64,000 nucleotides of DNA from Anaerovirgula multivorans (GTDB lineage: Bacteria; Bacillota; Clostridia; Peptostreptococcales; Natronincolaceae), in NCBI RefSeq assembly GCF_900188145.1, contig NZ_FZOJ01000007.1, positions 1 through 64,000 of the forward strand, read 5' to 3'. The position numbers and the translations under genes were made by a program. Each line of letters starts with the position of its first letter. The stretch's first letter is position 1. A model generated the notes under the pieces. That model was not told the origin of the DNA and searched no databases. It worked only from the letters and a program-made list of their open reading frames with translations. Shown piece by piece: positions 7,678 to 16,725 of the stretch.

Positions 7678-8619
7678 CTAAAAATATTTTTTTTGAATTC
7701 CTTCTGCTATTTCCCCAAGAATTCTTCGAATATGAGGAGGACTTATAACCTCCACTGCTGTCCCAAAGCTTAAGATAAAACCATAAAGCCAGTTGTTTTC
7801 TGGAAGTGTTGCACTAATCATCAGCCTTTCATCATCCAGAATAATAGCCTCAGCACCAAACCACTCCTCTACAATACTTTTCATTTCCTTTTCAAAGATC
7901 AATTGCAGCTGAATCATATTATCTGGCTGCTTCCATTGGCTTTCCCAGGGAAGTTGTTCTAAAGACACCTCCTTAGGTATAAAAACCCTGTCTAGTATTT
8001 CTATTTCTCTCATTCTTGATAGCTTGAAAAGACGAAACGCTTCTCTTTTAAAGCACCATCCGTATAAATACCATTTCTGAGTCTTTAAAACAAGTGAATA
8101 GGGTTCTATCCTACGGTCTGTGCTTACACCTTTAGAATCATTGTATGTAAACACAACTTCTCTACATTTTTCTATTGCCTGATGAAGAATATCAGTTTTT
8201 AGTTTTAATTCATCGCCACCGCCCCAGGGAGACAAATCCACAATAAACTGATTGATTTTAAAATTCATTAAACTATACTGAGATGCCGACAAGGTGTTTT
8301 TGAACTTTTCCATTAATACCTCATGTTTAGGATCAGAAATGGTAGTGGCTAAGCTTCTTAATGCAGTTATAATTGTAGTCATCTCCTCATCAGTAAGAAT
8401 ACTTCTATCTAAGCGATAACCTTCAACAATCCCTATCCCACCCTTTGAGCCTCGATAGGTAACAATAGGTATCCCCGCAAGATTTAGAGTATCCACATCT
8501 CGGAGTATTGTTCTAACAGAAACATCAAACATTTCAGCTAATTCTTTAGCCTGTACACGTTCTTTTCTAAGCAAAATCACCAGAATAGACATCAATCTAT
8601 CCAGTTTCAAATCAATCAC
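7678..8619 (-). CDS. HTH and WYL-domain transcriptional regulator (YafY type)
   Basis: Residues 1-60 are a DeoR-like winged helix (LMSILVILLRKERVQAKELAEMFDVSVRTILRDVDTLNLAGIPI). Residues 140-225 are the WYL domain, ending in the segment KWYLYGWCFKREAFRLFKLSRM, and residues 230-313 are the WYL C-terminal extension. WYL regulators respond to nucleic-acid or other small ligands and may activate or repress. Length of 313 residues is typical. The most likely target is the DUF3788 gene just downstream. No signal sequence is present, so it is cytoplasmic. Confidence 0.88.
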   Translation of the reverse strand: MIDLKLDRLMSILVILLRKERVQAKELAEMFDVSVRTILRDVDTLNLAGIPIVTYRGSKGGIGIVEGYRLDRSILTDEEMTTIITALRSLATTISDPKHEVLMEKFKNTLSASQYSLMNFKINQFIVDLSPWGGGDELKLKTDILHQAIEKCREVVFTYNDSKGVSTDRRIEPYSLVLKTQKWYLYGWCFKREAFRLFKLSRMREIEILDRVFIPKEVSLEQLPWESQWKQPDNMIQLQLIFEKEMKSIVEEWFGAEAIILDDERLMISATLPENNWLYGFILSFGTAVEVISPPHIRRILGEIAEGIQKKYF

Positions 8620-8794
8620 CGCCTATTTCAGCAAGTCTTTACATTTGTATCCATATTATACCATATATTGCGCTTTCTTACCTTACCAAAATATTGATAA
8701 AAAGCAGAAGTCTTTATTAGCATAAAAATCTGCACATTTTATAGCATCTACTATTGTTTTTCTAAAAAACTTATGCCTTCTTGTACAACAAAAA

Positions 8795-8823
8795 AACACC
8801 TGCAGTAGCTTTTAGCAGGTGTT
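8795..8823 (-). terminator. terminator after the first AEC carrier gene
   Basis: On the minus strand AACACCTGC and GCAGGTGTT pair around an 11-nt loop and run into TTTTTTTGTTG. It lies 16 bases after the stop codon. Confidence 0.85.
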
Positions 8824-8838
8824 CGTTGGTTTACACTT

Positions 8839-9780
8839 CTAGAATTGCTTAATTACAATAAATAAAATAAATATCGCTATACTAACTACCGTATTTAATA
8901 CAACAGTATTGTTAGCTAATTCCTCATATTCCTTTGTACTATAAGCACCAACAAATATTGACAAAGAAAGTGGTGGTGGCAAAATCAAGAAAGTGAAATA
9001 GGCATAATCAAACATTAGATCTGCTGTTATAATACGATCAATAATTAAGTATTTACACACATAACCTACGGTTAAAATGCTAATCATTCGAACCATAACA
9101 AACTTTATGCTTTGCTTCATATATTTTTTATCAAATTTCAATCCAAAACCCACAATGATCAAAATTAATGGAGTAGCTAAATTGGATAAATATTGTATCG
9201 TAGTATAAAATCCATTTACAACGGGGTTTTCTTGAATCCATATTCCTAAACCTGTAATATTGAAAGTCATACCCAAAATAATACTAATCATTAAAGGAGA
9301 TTGAAAAATTTCTTTTACAGTCTTTAGAGAAAATTTTTGGTTTTTAAATTTCATAGCCATGGAGGGATAGAATAAAAGCCATACGAAAAATTCATGTCCA
9401 ACCCCTAAAATAGATAACTTTCCAATATTCTCGATGCCAAAAACCGTAGTAAATAATGGTATTCCTAACAAACCAAAGGTAAATCCTGATGTAATAAAGG
9501 GCAGTAAAGGATGACTTAGTCGATTTATTCGATTTAATGCCCCTCCCACAAAATAAAAAATGTTCATTAAAATAAACATGATGATAAAGACAAGAAAATA
9601 TTCAGCCTTTAGCTCCATATTAATAAATGCTATAAAAAGCACTGCTGAAAGAGCTATATCAATTACTACTTTTTTAATTTCATCAATACTACTCTGATGA
9701 AGAATTTCCTTATACCTTAAGTACTGTCCAAGCGAAATCAATAAAAGTATTGGTATTACTTTTGCAAAAATATTAGTCAT
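8839..9780 (-). CDS. AEC-family transporter (auxin efflux carrier family)
   Basis: About ten hydrophobic segments cover the whole 313-residue protein, in the two halves typical of AEC carriers, with NPVVNGFYTTIQYLSNLATPLILIIVGFGL in the middle loop and second half. AEC members export or import organic anions such as malate; the substrate here is unknown. The open frame extends to a GTG at 9852, but that extension runs into a dispersed repeat, lacks a Shine-Dalgarno site and is hydrophilic. The ATG at 9780 gives MTNIFAKVIPILLLISLG, a proper first membrane helix, and has GAAAGG upstream. A second AEC gene lies 1.8 kb away. Confidence 0.85.
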   Translation of the reverse strand: MTNIFAKVIPILLLISLGQYLRYKEILHQSSIDEIKKVVIDIALSAVLFIAFINMELKAEYFLVFIIMFILMNIFYFVGGALNRINRLSHPLLPFITSGFTFGLLGIPLFTTVFGIENIGKLSILGVGHEFFVWLLFYPSMAMKFKNQKFSLKTVKEIFQSPLMISIILGMTFNITGLGIWIQENPVVNGFYTTIQYLSNLATPLILIIVGFGLKFDKKYMKQSIKFVMVRMISILTVGYVCKYLIIDRIITADLMFDYAYFTFLILPPPLSLSIFVGAYSTKEYEELANNTVVLNTVVSIAIFILFIVIKQF

Positions 9781-9844
9781 AAATAGTGTACCTTTCTCTG
9801 TTTGATCCTTCGGTGTATTGCTCTTAGCCTGCTGCTTCCATAAG

Positions 9845-9890
9845 TTGATCACCCGAATCTATAATTTGGTATTAGTCGCTTATACAATAT
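9845..9890 (+). repeat. dispersed hairpin repeat, degenerate copy
   Basis: CCGAAT and ATTTGG form a short stem, followed by TTAGTCGCTTATACA. It matches the unit at 10084-10128 in both stem position and 3' flank. It lies just upstream of the first AEC gene. Confidence 0.5.
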
Positions 9891-10082
9891 GAAAGCAGGA
9901 GATCAATCACTACATCTCCGAAATAAATTTCCATATTAATATTATCATCGTATTATACCTCCAACGCCTTATATTGTCAAATAGACTCTATTTTCCTTTT
10001 AGGTAGGTTTTCTAGTGTTTGAGTTGTTCTCTGTTATTAATTCAATCATTCTATTATATGGGTAACCAACTATAGAACTTAA

Positions 10083-10129
10083 GCAGATGACTGAAATCTA
10101 TGATTTCATGTCAGTCGCTTATACAAGGT
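10083..10129 (+). repeat. dispersed hairpin repeat, unit A
   Basis: GCAGATGAC is followed by the stem TGAAATC-TAT-GATTTCA and then TGTCAGTCGCTTATACA. The same arrangement with a different but still complementary stem occurs at 10204. The surrounding region (9781-10415) has no gene other than these repeats and the start region of the amidase gene. Confidence 0.6.
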
Positions 10130-10133
10130 GAAT

Positions 10134-10203
10134 TTTTGATATACTAAGGGCTACATTTGCAGCCCGTGGTTTTGGGCGAAACCGTAGACCGTGTATATCA
10201 AAA
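10134..10203 (+). repeat. 70-bp cloverleaf-like palindromic element
   Basis: TTTTGATATAC at the left pairs with GTATATCAAAA at the right. Between them are two stems, GGGCT-8 nt-AGCCC and GGTTT-6 nt-AAACC. The whole can fold as a three-way junction. It lies between repeat units A and B, and its right half occurs inverted at 2398-2425. Confidence 0.55.
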
Positions 10204-10252
10204 GTAGATGACCCAAATCTTTGATTTGCTGTCAGTCACTTTCACAGAGTGC
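10204..10252 (+). repeat. dispersed hairpin repeat, unit B
   Basis: GTAGATGACC is followed by CAAATC-TTT-GATTTG and then CTGTCAGTCACTTTCACA. Compared with unit A the second stem base pair changed from G-C to C-G, so pairing is kept. Confidence 0.6.
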
Positions 10253-10415
10253 AATTAAAGTTTAAAATTGGTTATCTATAGTTTCAGGAACTAAATTATT
10301 TATAGATGAGAAAAAATTTAAGTTTAAAATTAAATCCATTGAGAAATAAAATCGCTGGTCATAGTAGCTAAGCTTTACACATATACTCCTATGAGTATGT
10401 TTTGGAGGGAACCAG

Positions 10416-11543
10416 ATGATCATTATCATTAGATTTAAAAAAATTATTATTCTTCTATTGGTCACTATTTTCATAGTAATCTGTGGATTAGGAATTCATT
10501 TATGGAATCTATCTTCAAAAACCTCAGCAGTATTTTTAGATGAAAATATCAATAAGATGTTAGCACTAAAAATAGAAGAAATATTTGAAATAAGAAATAC
10601 AGCCTTATTAAAGGGGGATAGAGCCACTCTCGAAAGTTTATATAACATACAGGTTCGAAATGGATTATGGGCCTATGAGCATGAACTAAAAAAAATGAAG
10701 TATCTCCATAATTGGTCAGCTAAACAATCTATAAAAATTACAAAGATAGATTCTCAAATCATTGTAAGAAATGCTAGCAAGAAGCAGGATGGATTCTCAC
10801 TAAATCTATTGGTTTCCACAGAATATCAATATGTTTATGAGGACACATCTAATGTAGATAATTCCTTTAGAATCGGCACATACCACTCCCTAGACCTAAT
10901 GCCTTACGGAGAAGGCTGGGGCATAACAAGGGAATGGTATACCGATCCCTTTGCTGATTCTTTGCATTTAGATGAAATTGAAAGCCAGGATGTACAGCAA
11001 ATTATTCTTTCAGGAGAACCAAAAAATCTTTCAGACCTTAATGAGAGAAGAGTGAAAGCAGTGGATTATACAGACCAATACTGTGGTGCTGCTGGCTTGC
11101 CAGAGTATGGCTTTAAATATAACTCCAAATATAGAGATTATAATCCCCAAGGGGGAGATTGTGCGAACTTTGCATCTCAAATGCTATATGAAGGAGGAGG
11201 CTTTAGAAAGAATGGGACATGGAACTATGAGCGAGGGGCGGGTAGTAAAGCCTGGGTAAATGCTCGTGCTTTTCATAACTATATGGTTTATAGTGGTAGA
11301 GGATCTGTTATGACCCATGGATCCTATGAAAAAGTATTAGAGTCCTCCTATCGACTGTTGCCTGGGGATTATATTGCTTATGAAAAAAAGGGAAAGGTTA
11401 CCCATATATCCGTTGTAACTGGCATGGATTCAAAGGGATATATTCTAGTAAATTCCCATAATTCAGACCGATATAGGGTTCCCTGGGACTTAGGCTGGAG
11501 TGATAATGGAATAAAATTTTCGTTAGTTCGTGTACATTATTAG
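10416..11543 (+). CDS. exported amidase-fold protein (Amidase_6 type)
   Basis: One N-terminal membrane segment (residues 7-28, IIILLLVTIFIVICGLGIHLW) anchors or exports the protein. Residues 45-190 are an unassigned helical and beta region. Residues 215-375 match the putative amidase domain: Cys249 in QGGDCANFASQ and a His in GKVTHISVVTG are the expected catalytic pair, followed by NSHNSDRYRVPW. Related proteins act on peptide or peptidoglycan bonds, but the natural substrate is unknown. The ATG at 10416 follows GGAGG by eight bases. The gene is convergent with the second AEC gene, with only three bases between the stop codons. Confidence 0.8.
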   Translation: MIIIIRFKKIIILLLVTIFIVICGLGIHLWNLSSKTSAVFLDENINKMLALKIEEIFEIRNTALLKGDRATLESLYNIQVRNGLWAYEHELKKMKYLHNWSAKQSIKITKIDSQIIVRNASKKQDGFSLNLLVSTEYQYVYEDTSNVDNSFRIGTYHSLDLMPYGEGWGITREWYTDPFADSLHLDEIESQDVQQIILSGEPKNLSDLNERRVKAVDYTDQYCGAAGLPEYGFKYNSKYRDYNPQGGDCANFASQMLYEGGGFRKNGTWNYERGAGSKAWVNARAFHNYMVYSGRGSVMTHGSYEKVLESSYRLLPGDYIAYEKKGKVTHISVVTGMDSKGYILVNSHNSDRYRVPWDLGWSDNGIKFSLVRVHY

Positions 11544-11546
11544 TTA

Positions 11547-12488
11547 TTACATCTTACTCAATAACACCATGTATAAAGGAATCACCAAAGCACTTGCTAA
11601 GGTTGTAAGTGTAATCATAACTGTTGCATATTCATAATCTCCATCATAGGCTTTAGCAACAATAGCCACTTGTGCCATAATAGGCATTGTAGCCTGAATA
11701 ATAAATACTTTAAGCATTAATGGTGGAACTGGAAAAAACATAGATAAAACATACACTACAAGGGGTGAAATAATAAATCGGCCTACAAACAATAATAACT
11801 GATCCATATTGAAGGAAAGTCTTTTAAGGTCGATAGAATGAAAAGTCATCCCAATAAATAGTAAAGATAGCGGTGTCGTTAAGTTTCCCAGATATCTGCT
11901 TGTATCAATTATAAAGCTTGGTAATCTAATTTCTAAGAGAACAAGAAGTATACCGATAAAAAAACCTATCATAGGGGGAGAGCAAATAGATTTGACGGTT
12001 TGAATTGAAAAAACATATTTCTTGTCTTTTCCTCCATCCTGGCTAATTTTCATAACACCAATAGTCCAAAAAAATAAAGTGTTGGCTGCAAAGTACAATA
12101 AAGCATAGGGGATACTAACCTCTCCAAACAAAGCAATATTAACTGGAAGTCCCACAAAAACTGTATTTGCTACTGTAAACATTGTTTCAAACATTCCACG
12201 TCTGCTGGGATCTACAAAAAAGTAGGAAAGAATAACGCTGATGATAAAACATATAAGTATAGATAAAAATGGAATAATAAGGGCGGTAGCCGAATCTAAA
12301 AACATTTGCTTGCTAAAAGAAGTTGTAAAATTATAAATCATTAGTGCAGGAAGTGAAATTGTTGTGACAAGTCTAGCAAACACTTTCGACGTATTACTGT
12401 CAAACCAGCCTTTTCTTGTTAAGATATAACCAATTGAAATTAGAATAATAATGCTAAGAATACTTTGTATTGCGCTAAAAATAGTCAT
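11547..12488 (-). CDS. AEC-family transporter
   Basis: This 313-residue protein has about ten hydrophobic segments and the AEC landmarks NTVFVGLPVNIALFGE near residue 115 and YLGNLTTPLSLLFIGM near residue 205, which resemble the conserved discontinuous-helix motif. It is a paralogue of the 8839-9780 carrier but clearly diverged. The start has AGGAGG at the right distance. The gene lies downstream of the decarboxylase on the same strand, but a strong inverted repeat between them argues for separate transcripts. The substrate is unknown. Confidence 0.88.
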   Translation of the reverse strand: MTIFSAIQSILSIIILISIGYILTRKGWFDSNTSKVFARLVTTISLPALMIYNFTTSFSKQMFLDSATALIIPFLSILICFIISVILSYFFVDPSRRGMFETMFTVANTVFVGLPVNIALFGEVSIPYALLYFAANTLFFWTIGVMKISQDGGKDKKYVFSIQTVKSICSPPMIGFFIGILLVLLEIRLPSFIIDTSRYLGNLTTPLSLLFIGMTFHSIDLKRLSFNMDQLLLFVGRFIISPLVVYVLSMFFPVPPLMLKVFIIQATMPIMAQVAIVAKAYDGDYEYATVMITLTTLASALVIPLYMVLLSKM

Positions 12489-12603
12489 TAGATAATATAC
12501 CTCCTAGTCAAGATGTTATGTGTTTTTATATATCACAATATTAACACAGTCTTCTCTTTATATAAACTACTGGTAGTTGCCTCATATTTTGAAGCTTATT
12601 ATT

Positions 12604-12639
12604 AAGCCGCTAGTTTCTAATTATAGAAACTAGCGGCTT
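12604..12639 (-). terminator. 14-bp perfect inverted repeat after the decarboxylase
   Basis: AAGCCGCTAGTTTC and GAAACTAGCGGCTT pair perfectly around an 8-nt loop, 25 bases after the decarboxylase stop. There is no clean T run on the minus strand, so efficiency is uncertain; it may also stabilise the transcript end. Confidence 0.6.
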
Positions 12640-12663
12640 AAATTCAAGTAGATGCTTTAAATG

Positions 12664-14157
12664 CTATGCAGATGTTATTATGTCTAGCTGATCGCAATCA
12701 TTTACTACTTTAATATAATTCACTTCAGGATCATCTGTTCCTTGAACATAAAGCCCAGCATCCTTAAGAGTCTCTACATATTCTAGAATTTCGTCAGTAA
12801 TAATCTCGCCGGGGCAAAGCACTGGAATCCCAGGAGGATATGCTAATAAAAACTCTGCGCTTATTTCTCCCACACTGTCTTCTAAAGCCATAGAAATTGT
12901 GCTTCCATTAAAAGCATCCCGTGGGGATAAGACTCTTAGAGGAATTTTGGGAACATCAATGATATCTATTTTCTTTCTATCTCTATTCGCATAAGTCTTG
13001 CTTATTTCCTTTAATGCACTTAGTAATGCATCAACTTTTTCACGGGTATCTCCTATTGAGAATACGCAAAGTATATTATATAAATCGGACATTTCTGGTT
13101 GAATAAAGTATTGCTCAGCCAGAGTTCTTTCAAGCTCATGGCCTGAAATTCCAAGGTCTTTACATGTAATAGTTATCTTAGTAGGATCAAAGTCATAAGC
13201 ACCTTCCTCACCTACGATCTCTTCACCAAAACAGAACAATCCATCAATATTATTGATTTCAGCTCTAGCATATTTAGCTAACCGAATGGTTTCATCTAAA
13301 AGCTCTTGACCCTCAGTGGCCATTTGCATTCTTGCAGCATCTAAGGAAGCCAATAGAATGTAAGATGGACTCGTAGTTTGAAGAAGACTCATTACTGTTT
13401 TTATTCTATTTACATCTACGTATCCTTCTCTTACCTGAAGCATAGAGCTCTGGGTAAGGGAGCCAATAATCTTATGGGTACTTTGAGCACATATATCTGC
13501 ACCAGCACCCATCGCAGATATAGGTAGTTTATCATTAAAATGTAAATGTGGCCCATGGGCTTCATCAACAATTAGAGGAATATCATAGCTGTGTACAATG
13601 TCCGCTATCCTCTCAATATCTGTCGAAATGCCATAATATGTTGGATTAATGATTAAAACCGCCTTTGCATCTCTGTTTTGCTCTAGTGTTGATTTGACAG
13701 TTTCAGGGGTAACATTAAGGGCAACGCCCACATTACTGTCAATCTCTGGCTGCATATACACAGGCATAGCACCACTTAATATAATGCCAGCTGTAACAGA
13801 TTTATGGATATTTCTGGGGACGAGAATTTTATCTCCTTCTTTTACAACACTCATAATCATTGCCTGAATTGCTCCAGAAGTACCATGAACACAAAAAAAG
13901 GTATGGTCAGCATTATTGGCATCAGCAGCCAACTCTTGAGCTTCCTTTATTGCTCCGGTTGGTTTATGCAGACTATCAACCTGCTTAAATACAGTAACAT
14001 CAATCGACATTACATTGGTTCCAATAAAATCTTTAAATTTGCTTACCATTCCTTGCCCCTTTTTATGACCCGGCACATGGAAGGGGATAGTGTCATTATT
14101 TACATACTCCAATAGAGCATCAAATAATGGAGTTTTTGTTTGATCAAATTTGTACAT
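12664..14157 (-). CDS. speA: Orn/Lys/Arg decarboxylase, fold-type I PLP enzyme
   Basis: The 497-residue enzyme has the PLP lysine Lys229 in STHKIIGSLTQSS, the PLP-nitrogen aspartate Asp198 in IVDEAHGPH, and the HVPGHKKGQG entry motif at residues 27-36. It belongs to the short Gram-positive group with SpeA and YaaO and lacks the N-terminal wing domain of enterobacterial inducible enzymes. It probably makes agmatine or cadaverine/putrescine for polyamine supply; arginine as substrate is the most likely choice but cannot be fixed by eye. The gene stands alone between two terminator-like stems. Confidence 0.85.
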   Translation of the reverse strand: MYKFDQTKTPLFDALLEYVNNDTIPFHVPGHKKGQGMVSKFKDFIGTNVMSIDVTVFKQVDSLHKPTGAIKEAQELAADANNADHTFFCVHGTSGAIQAMIMSVVKEGDKILVPRNIHKSVTAGIILSGAMPVYMQPEIDSNVGVALNVTPETVKSTLEQNRDAKAVLIINPTYYGISTDIERIADIVHSYDIPLIVDEAHGPHLHFNDKLPISAMGAGADICAQSTHKIIGSLTQSSMLQVREGYVDVNRIKTVMSLLQTTSPSYILLASLDAARMQMATEGQELLDETIRLAKYARAEINNIDGLFCFGEEIVGEEGAYDFDPTKITITCKDLGISGHELERTLAEQYFIQPEMSDLYNILCVFSIGDTREKVDALLSALKEISKTYANRDRKKIDIIDVPKIPLRVLSPRDAFNGSTISMALEDSVGEISAEFLLAYPPGIPVLCPGEIITDEILEYVETLKDAGLYVQGTDDPEVNYIKVVNDCDQLDIITSA

Positions 14158-14195
14158 GAATCAACACCAGCCTTTCCTTGTTTTGTTTCAAGAAA

Positions 14196-14232
14196 AAAAG
14201 CCCCTACTTCGTTGCATTAGTTTTGGGCTTTT
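14196..14232 (-). terminator. terminator downstream of the MBL hydrolase gene
   Basis: On the minus strand AAAAGCCC pairs with GGGCTTTT and is followed by TTTTC. It lies about 160 bases after the MBL gene and just upstream of the decarboxylase start, so it ends the upstream transcript or could attenuate the decarboxylase leader. Confidence 0.6.
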
Positions 14233-14388
14233 GCAGAGCGCTAGTTAGGCTTTCCATATTTAAATTTCTTAGACAATTATAAGACAAATTTCTGCAAAAT
14301 ACAATGCTTTTATAATAATTATTTTTTTCCACTTTATATTTTTCATTTATTCACTTTGATGATGATTAACCAACTCCCTAATCTGCTA

Positions 14389-15156
14389 CTATATCTCTAT
14401 AGTAGCTTCTATTTCTTCTAAAAATACTGTTTCCACAAAGCTATGTTGAACCCTCCTATAGCTTTTCCTTGTGGCATCTATCCACCCATACTGATCAAGT
14501 TCTCTGTGAGGCAAGTGGATTACTGCAATTTTCTGGGGTTTAATATATTTTTCAATCACTTGTCTACCTGTATGAACACCTACGTAGGGAAATGTTACTC
14601 CAAGTAAATCTATGTTTTTATGTGTCAAACCTAACTCCATATAATTTTCTTTTATAGGCTTTGCATCACCCACATGCAAAACTTTCTTTCCACCTATTTC
14701 AATAAGAAACCCAAGGTTTTCAACATCCTGGTATTCCTCTCCCTGATGCAACATAGAGATTGATTGAATATTAATTCCTTTTATGTAAGTATCTTCTCCG
14801 CTATATAGGAGGGGCTTTGCTATAATCAATCTATCTTCTTCTATCTCACAATATACATTATTTATTTCCTCTATTACCTTGCTGGTAGATACAACAAGGG
14901 TATTTTTGTTGTTTTTCAAAAACTCACCTGTGCTTTTGGAATCAAAATGATCACTATGATGATGCGTAAATAATAGTATATCAATATTGTCAAAAGGAGG
15001 CACTCCTAAAATCATTTTCTCCTTTAACCTATTAGGTGGGTTTTTATAAATAGGCAATATTGAGTTGCAAAAACCATCGATTAAAATTTTCTTATCATAT
15101 AGTTCTAACAGCAGTCCCGCATTAGATACATACGTTGCTTTGTTGAATTCTCCCAA
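14389..15156 (-). CDS. MBL-fold metal-dependent hydrolase
   Basis: The metallo-beta-lactamase motif HHHSDH occupies residues 65-70, and a second metal histidine is seen in VLHVGDAKP (near residue 167). The C-terminus has AVIHLPHRE, a likely third metal site. At 255 residues it resembles the UlaG/YtkL-like group of MBL hydrolases, but the substrate is unknown. No signal peptide is present. It is followed by a terminator, and it starts 61 bases downstream of the HD-domain gene, so the two may be cotranscribed. Confidence 0.85.
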   Translation of the reverse strand: MGEFNKATYVSNAGLLLELYDKKILIDGFCNSILPIYKNPPNRLKEKMILGVPPFDNIDILLFTHHHSDHFDSKSTGEFLKNNKNTLVVSTSKVIEEINNVYCEIEEDRLIIAKPLLYSGEDTYIKGINIQSISMLHQGEEYQDVENLGFLIEIGGKKVLHVGDAKPIKENYMELGLTHKNIDLLGVTFPYVGVHTGRQVIEKYIKPQKIAVIHLPHRELDQYGWIDATRKSYRRVQHSFVETVFLEEIEATIEI

Positions 15157-15217
15157 CTTATTCTCTCCCTTGCTTGGTACATTCTACAGGCTCTATTCCT
15201 ACAATCTATATATCTTC

Positions 15218-15802
15218 TTACGCCTCTGCTCCCTTTAAACCAATATCTTCTGCCACCTTTTGCATACCTTTAATCGTTTCTCCAATGATGGTATCCATAT
15301 CCATGCCTAGAATTCCAGCACCCTTTTCTATAACCTCACGGTTTACTCCAGCAGCAAATCCCTTTTGCTTCCACTTCTTCTTAACTGATTTTATTTCTAA
15401 ATCAAGTATACTTTTGCTTGGACGAAGAAGCACAGTTGCGGTAATCAACCCTGTTAATTCATCAATAGTATATAGTACCTTTTCCATTGTTTCAACAGGT
15501 TCAACATCAACACATATGCCCCATCCATGACTTTGAACTGCGTGGATATATTCTTCTGGATAATTATTTTCTTCCAAAATTTCTCTTGCCTTTTTACAAT
15601 GTTCCTCTGGATACATTTCATAATCAATATCATGGATTAAACCAATGATTCCCCACTTTTTTCTATCACTTTCACCTAATAGTTCAGCAAAGTGAAGCAT
15701 TACAGCTTCTACCGTCAAAGCATGAATGATGAGACTATCATTTTTATTATATTTTTTTAGAAGCTCATATGCCTCTTGTCGAGTTGGTATTGTCTTCCCC
15801 AT
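15218..15802 (-). CDS. HD-domain (HDIG-type) hydrolase
   Basis: The HD motif His57-Asp58 in GLIHDID is preceded by HALTVEAVMLHFA (first metal histidine near residue 27) and followed by AVQSHGW. The 194-residue length matches small clostridial HD phosphohydrolases related to predicted nucleotide hydrolases. The natural substrate is not known. The start ATG is preceded by AAGGAG. It may form a unit with the downstream MBL hydrolase. Confidence 0.85.
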   Translation of the reverse strand: MGKTIPTRQEAYELLKKYNKNDSLIIHALTVEAVMLHFAELLGESDRKKWGIIGLIHDIDYEMYPEEHCKKAREILEENNYPEEYIHAVQSHGWGICVDVEPVETMEKVLYTIDELTGLITATVLLRPSKSILDLEIKSVKKKWKQKGFAAGVNREVIEKGAGILGMDMDTIIGETIKGMQKVAEDIGLKGAEA

Positions 15803-15911
15803 AAAAAACTCCTTCTTTCGTGTAAATTTTCAGTTTTTTCCTTTAAAGAACATACTAAGCTTTTATAGAAAAAATGTCAAGTGATTGCTAAAATAATCAA
15901 CAAAATCCTTG

Positions 15912-16391
15912 TCACGCTTTGTTCATTAACTGTCCAAACCTGCTAATTCGTTCTTCTGAAATGGTTGAGGCATCTTGATCTGTCTTAGCCACTTTCTTCG
16001 TTATTATCTTATCTAAAAAGCTCATCTTGCTAAATATAAACTCTCCTCCAAAGTATTCTTTTGCGACAGCGTTTTCTATTAGCTCTTGTGGAAAAGCATC
16101 ATTCAATTCCCTTTGTGCAGTATCCCCATCCCTCATACAACAGATGAAAACTCCAATTTTTTTATCTTTAAGCACATCCAGATTTTTCGAACAGAATTCA
16201 CTTACTTCTTTTTGAATTTTTCCCATGTATATGGATCCACCGATAACCACCTTATCATATTGGAAAATATCAATAGTCTTTATAGTTTTTAGATTACATA
16301 CATCAACTTTTCCTGTAAGCTTTTTTGATAAATTTGCAGTACATTTCTCCGTACACCCGTACTTACTTGCATAAACAATTAAGGTATTCAT
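15912..16391 (-). CDS. flavodoxin-domain protein
   Basis: The protein begins MNTLIVYASKYGCTEKC, which is a flavodoxin phosphate-binding loop, and continues with YDKVVIGGSIYMGKIQKEV and GVFICCM, as in the menaquinone-dependent protoporphyrinogen oxidase-like flavodoxins (HemG type). The open frame extends 13 codons further upstream, but ATG 16391 has GGAGGTG seven bases before it. FMN-binding electron carrier in the cytoplasm; partner unknown. Confidence 0.85.
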   Translation of the reverse strand: MNTLIVYASKYGCTEKCTANLSKKLTGKVDVCNLKTIKTIDIFQYDKVVIGGSIYMGKIQKEVSEFCSKNLDVLKDKKIGVFICCMRDGDTAQRELNDAFPQELIENAVAKEYFGGEFIFSKMSFLDKIITKKVAKTDQDASTISEERISRFGQLMNKA

Positions 16392-16725
16392 GTTTTCACC
16401 TCCAACAATACTTTTTTCATTATATACCACCTCTTTATCATAGGTTTATACTAGATAATTTTGGAAATTATTCTAGATAAGTTCTATACTATATGTATAT
16501 CTCTGCTTTTAAAAGATAATTGGATCATAACAAATATTATATCAAATTTTATTAAAATTTTCAAAATCGCCTAATTAATGCAACTTCTTTTTTTGATTTA
16601 AAAATCTTGCTACATTTCTACTTACAACGAAAAAATATGGCAAAAAATCTTTCGTACCTGGTAATCCTGATTGGCTGCGATAAAGCATAAATCTGATTCT
16701 TTTGCTAGGATTCCTATAGAATCCA
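16392..16725 (-). other. intergenic region with one small stem
   Basis: This AT-rich stretch should hold the promoter of the flavodoxin gene. GGATTC-CTATA-GAATCC at 16709-16725 lies directly after the GDT1 stop and may be its terminator stem, although no T run follows. Nothing else is evident. Confidence 0.35.

Noticed and set aside
9781..9852. longer N-terminus for the first AEC carrier
   Set aside because: The GTG start at 9852 has no ribosome site, the extra residues are hydrophilic and the DNA is part of a dispersed repeat.
10262..10474. 70-aa minus-strand frame before the amidase gene
   Set aside because: No ribosome site and no coding character; it overlaps the amidase promoter and start.
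13649..14115. plus-strand frames opposite the decarboxylase gene
   Set aside because: They are antisense shadows of a well-conserved gene and lack ribosome sites.
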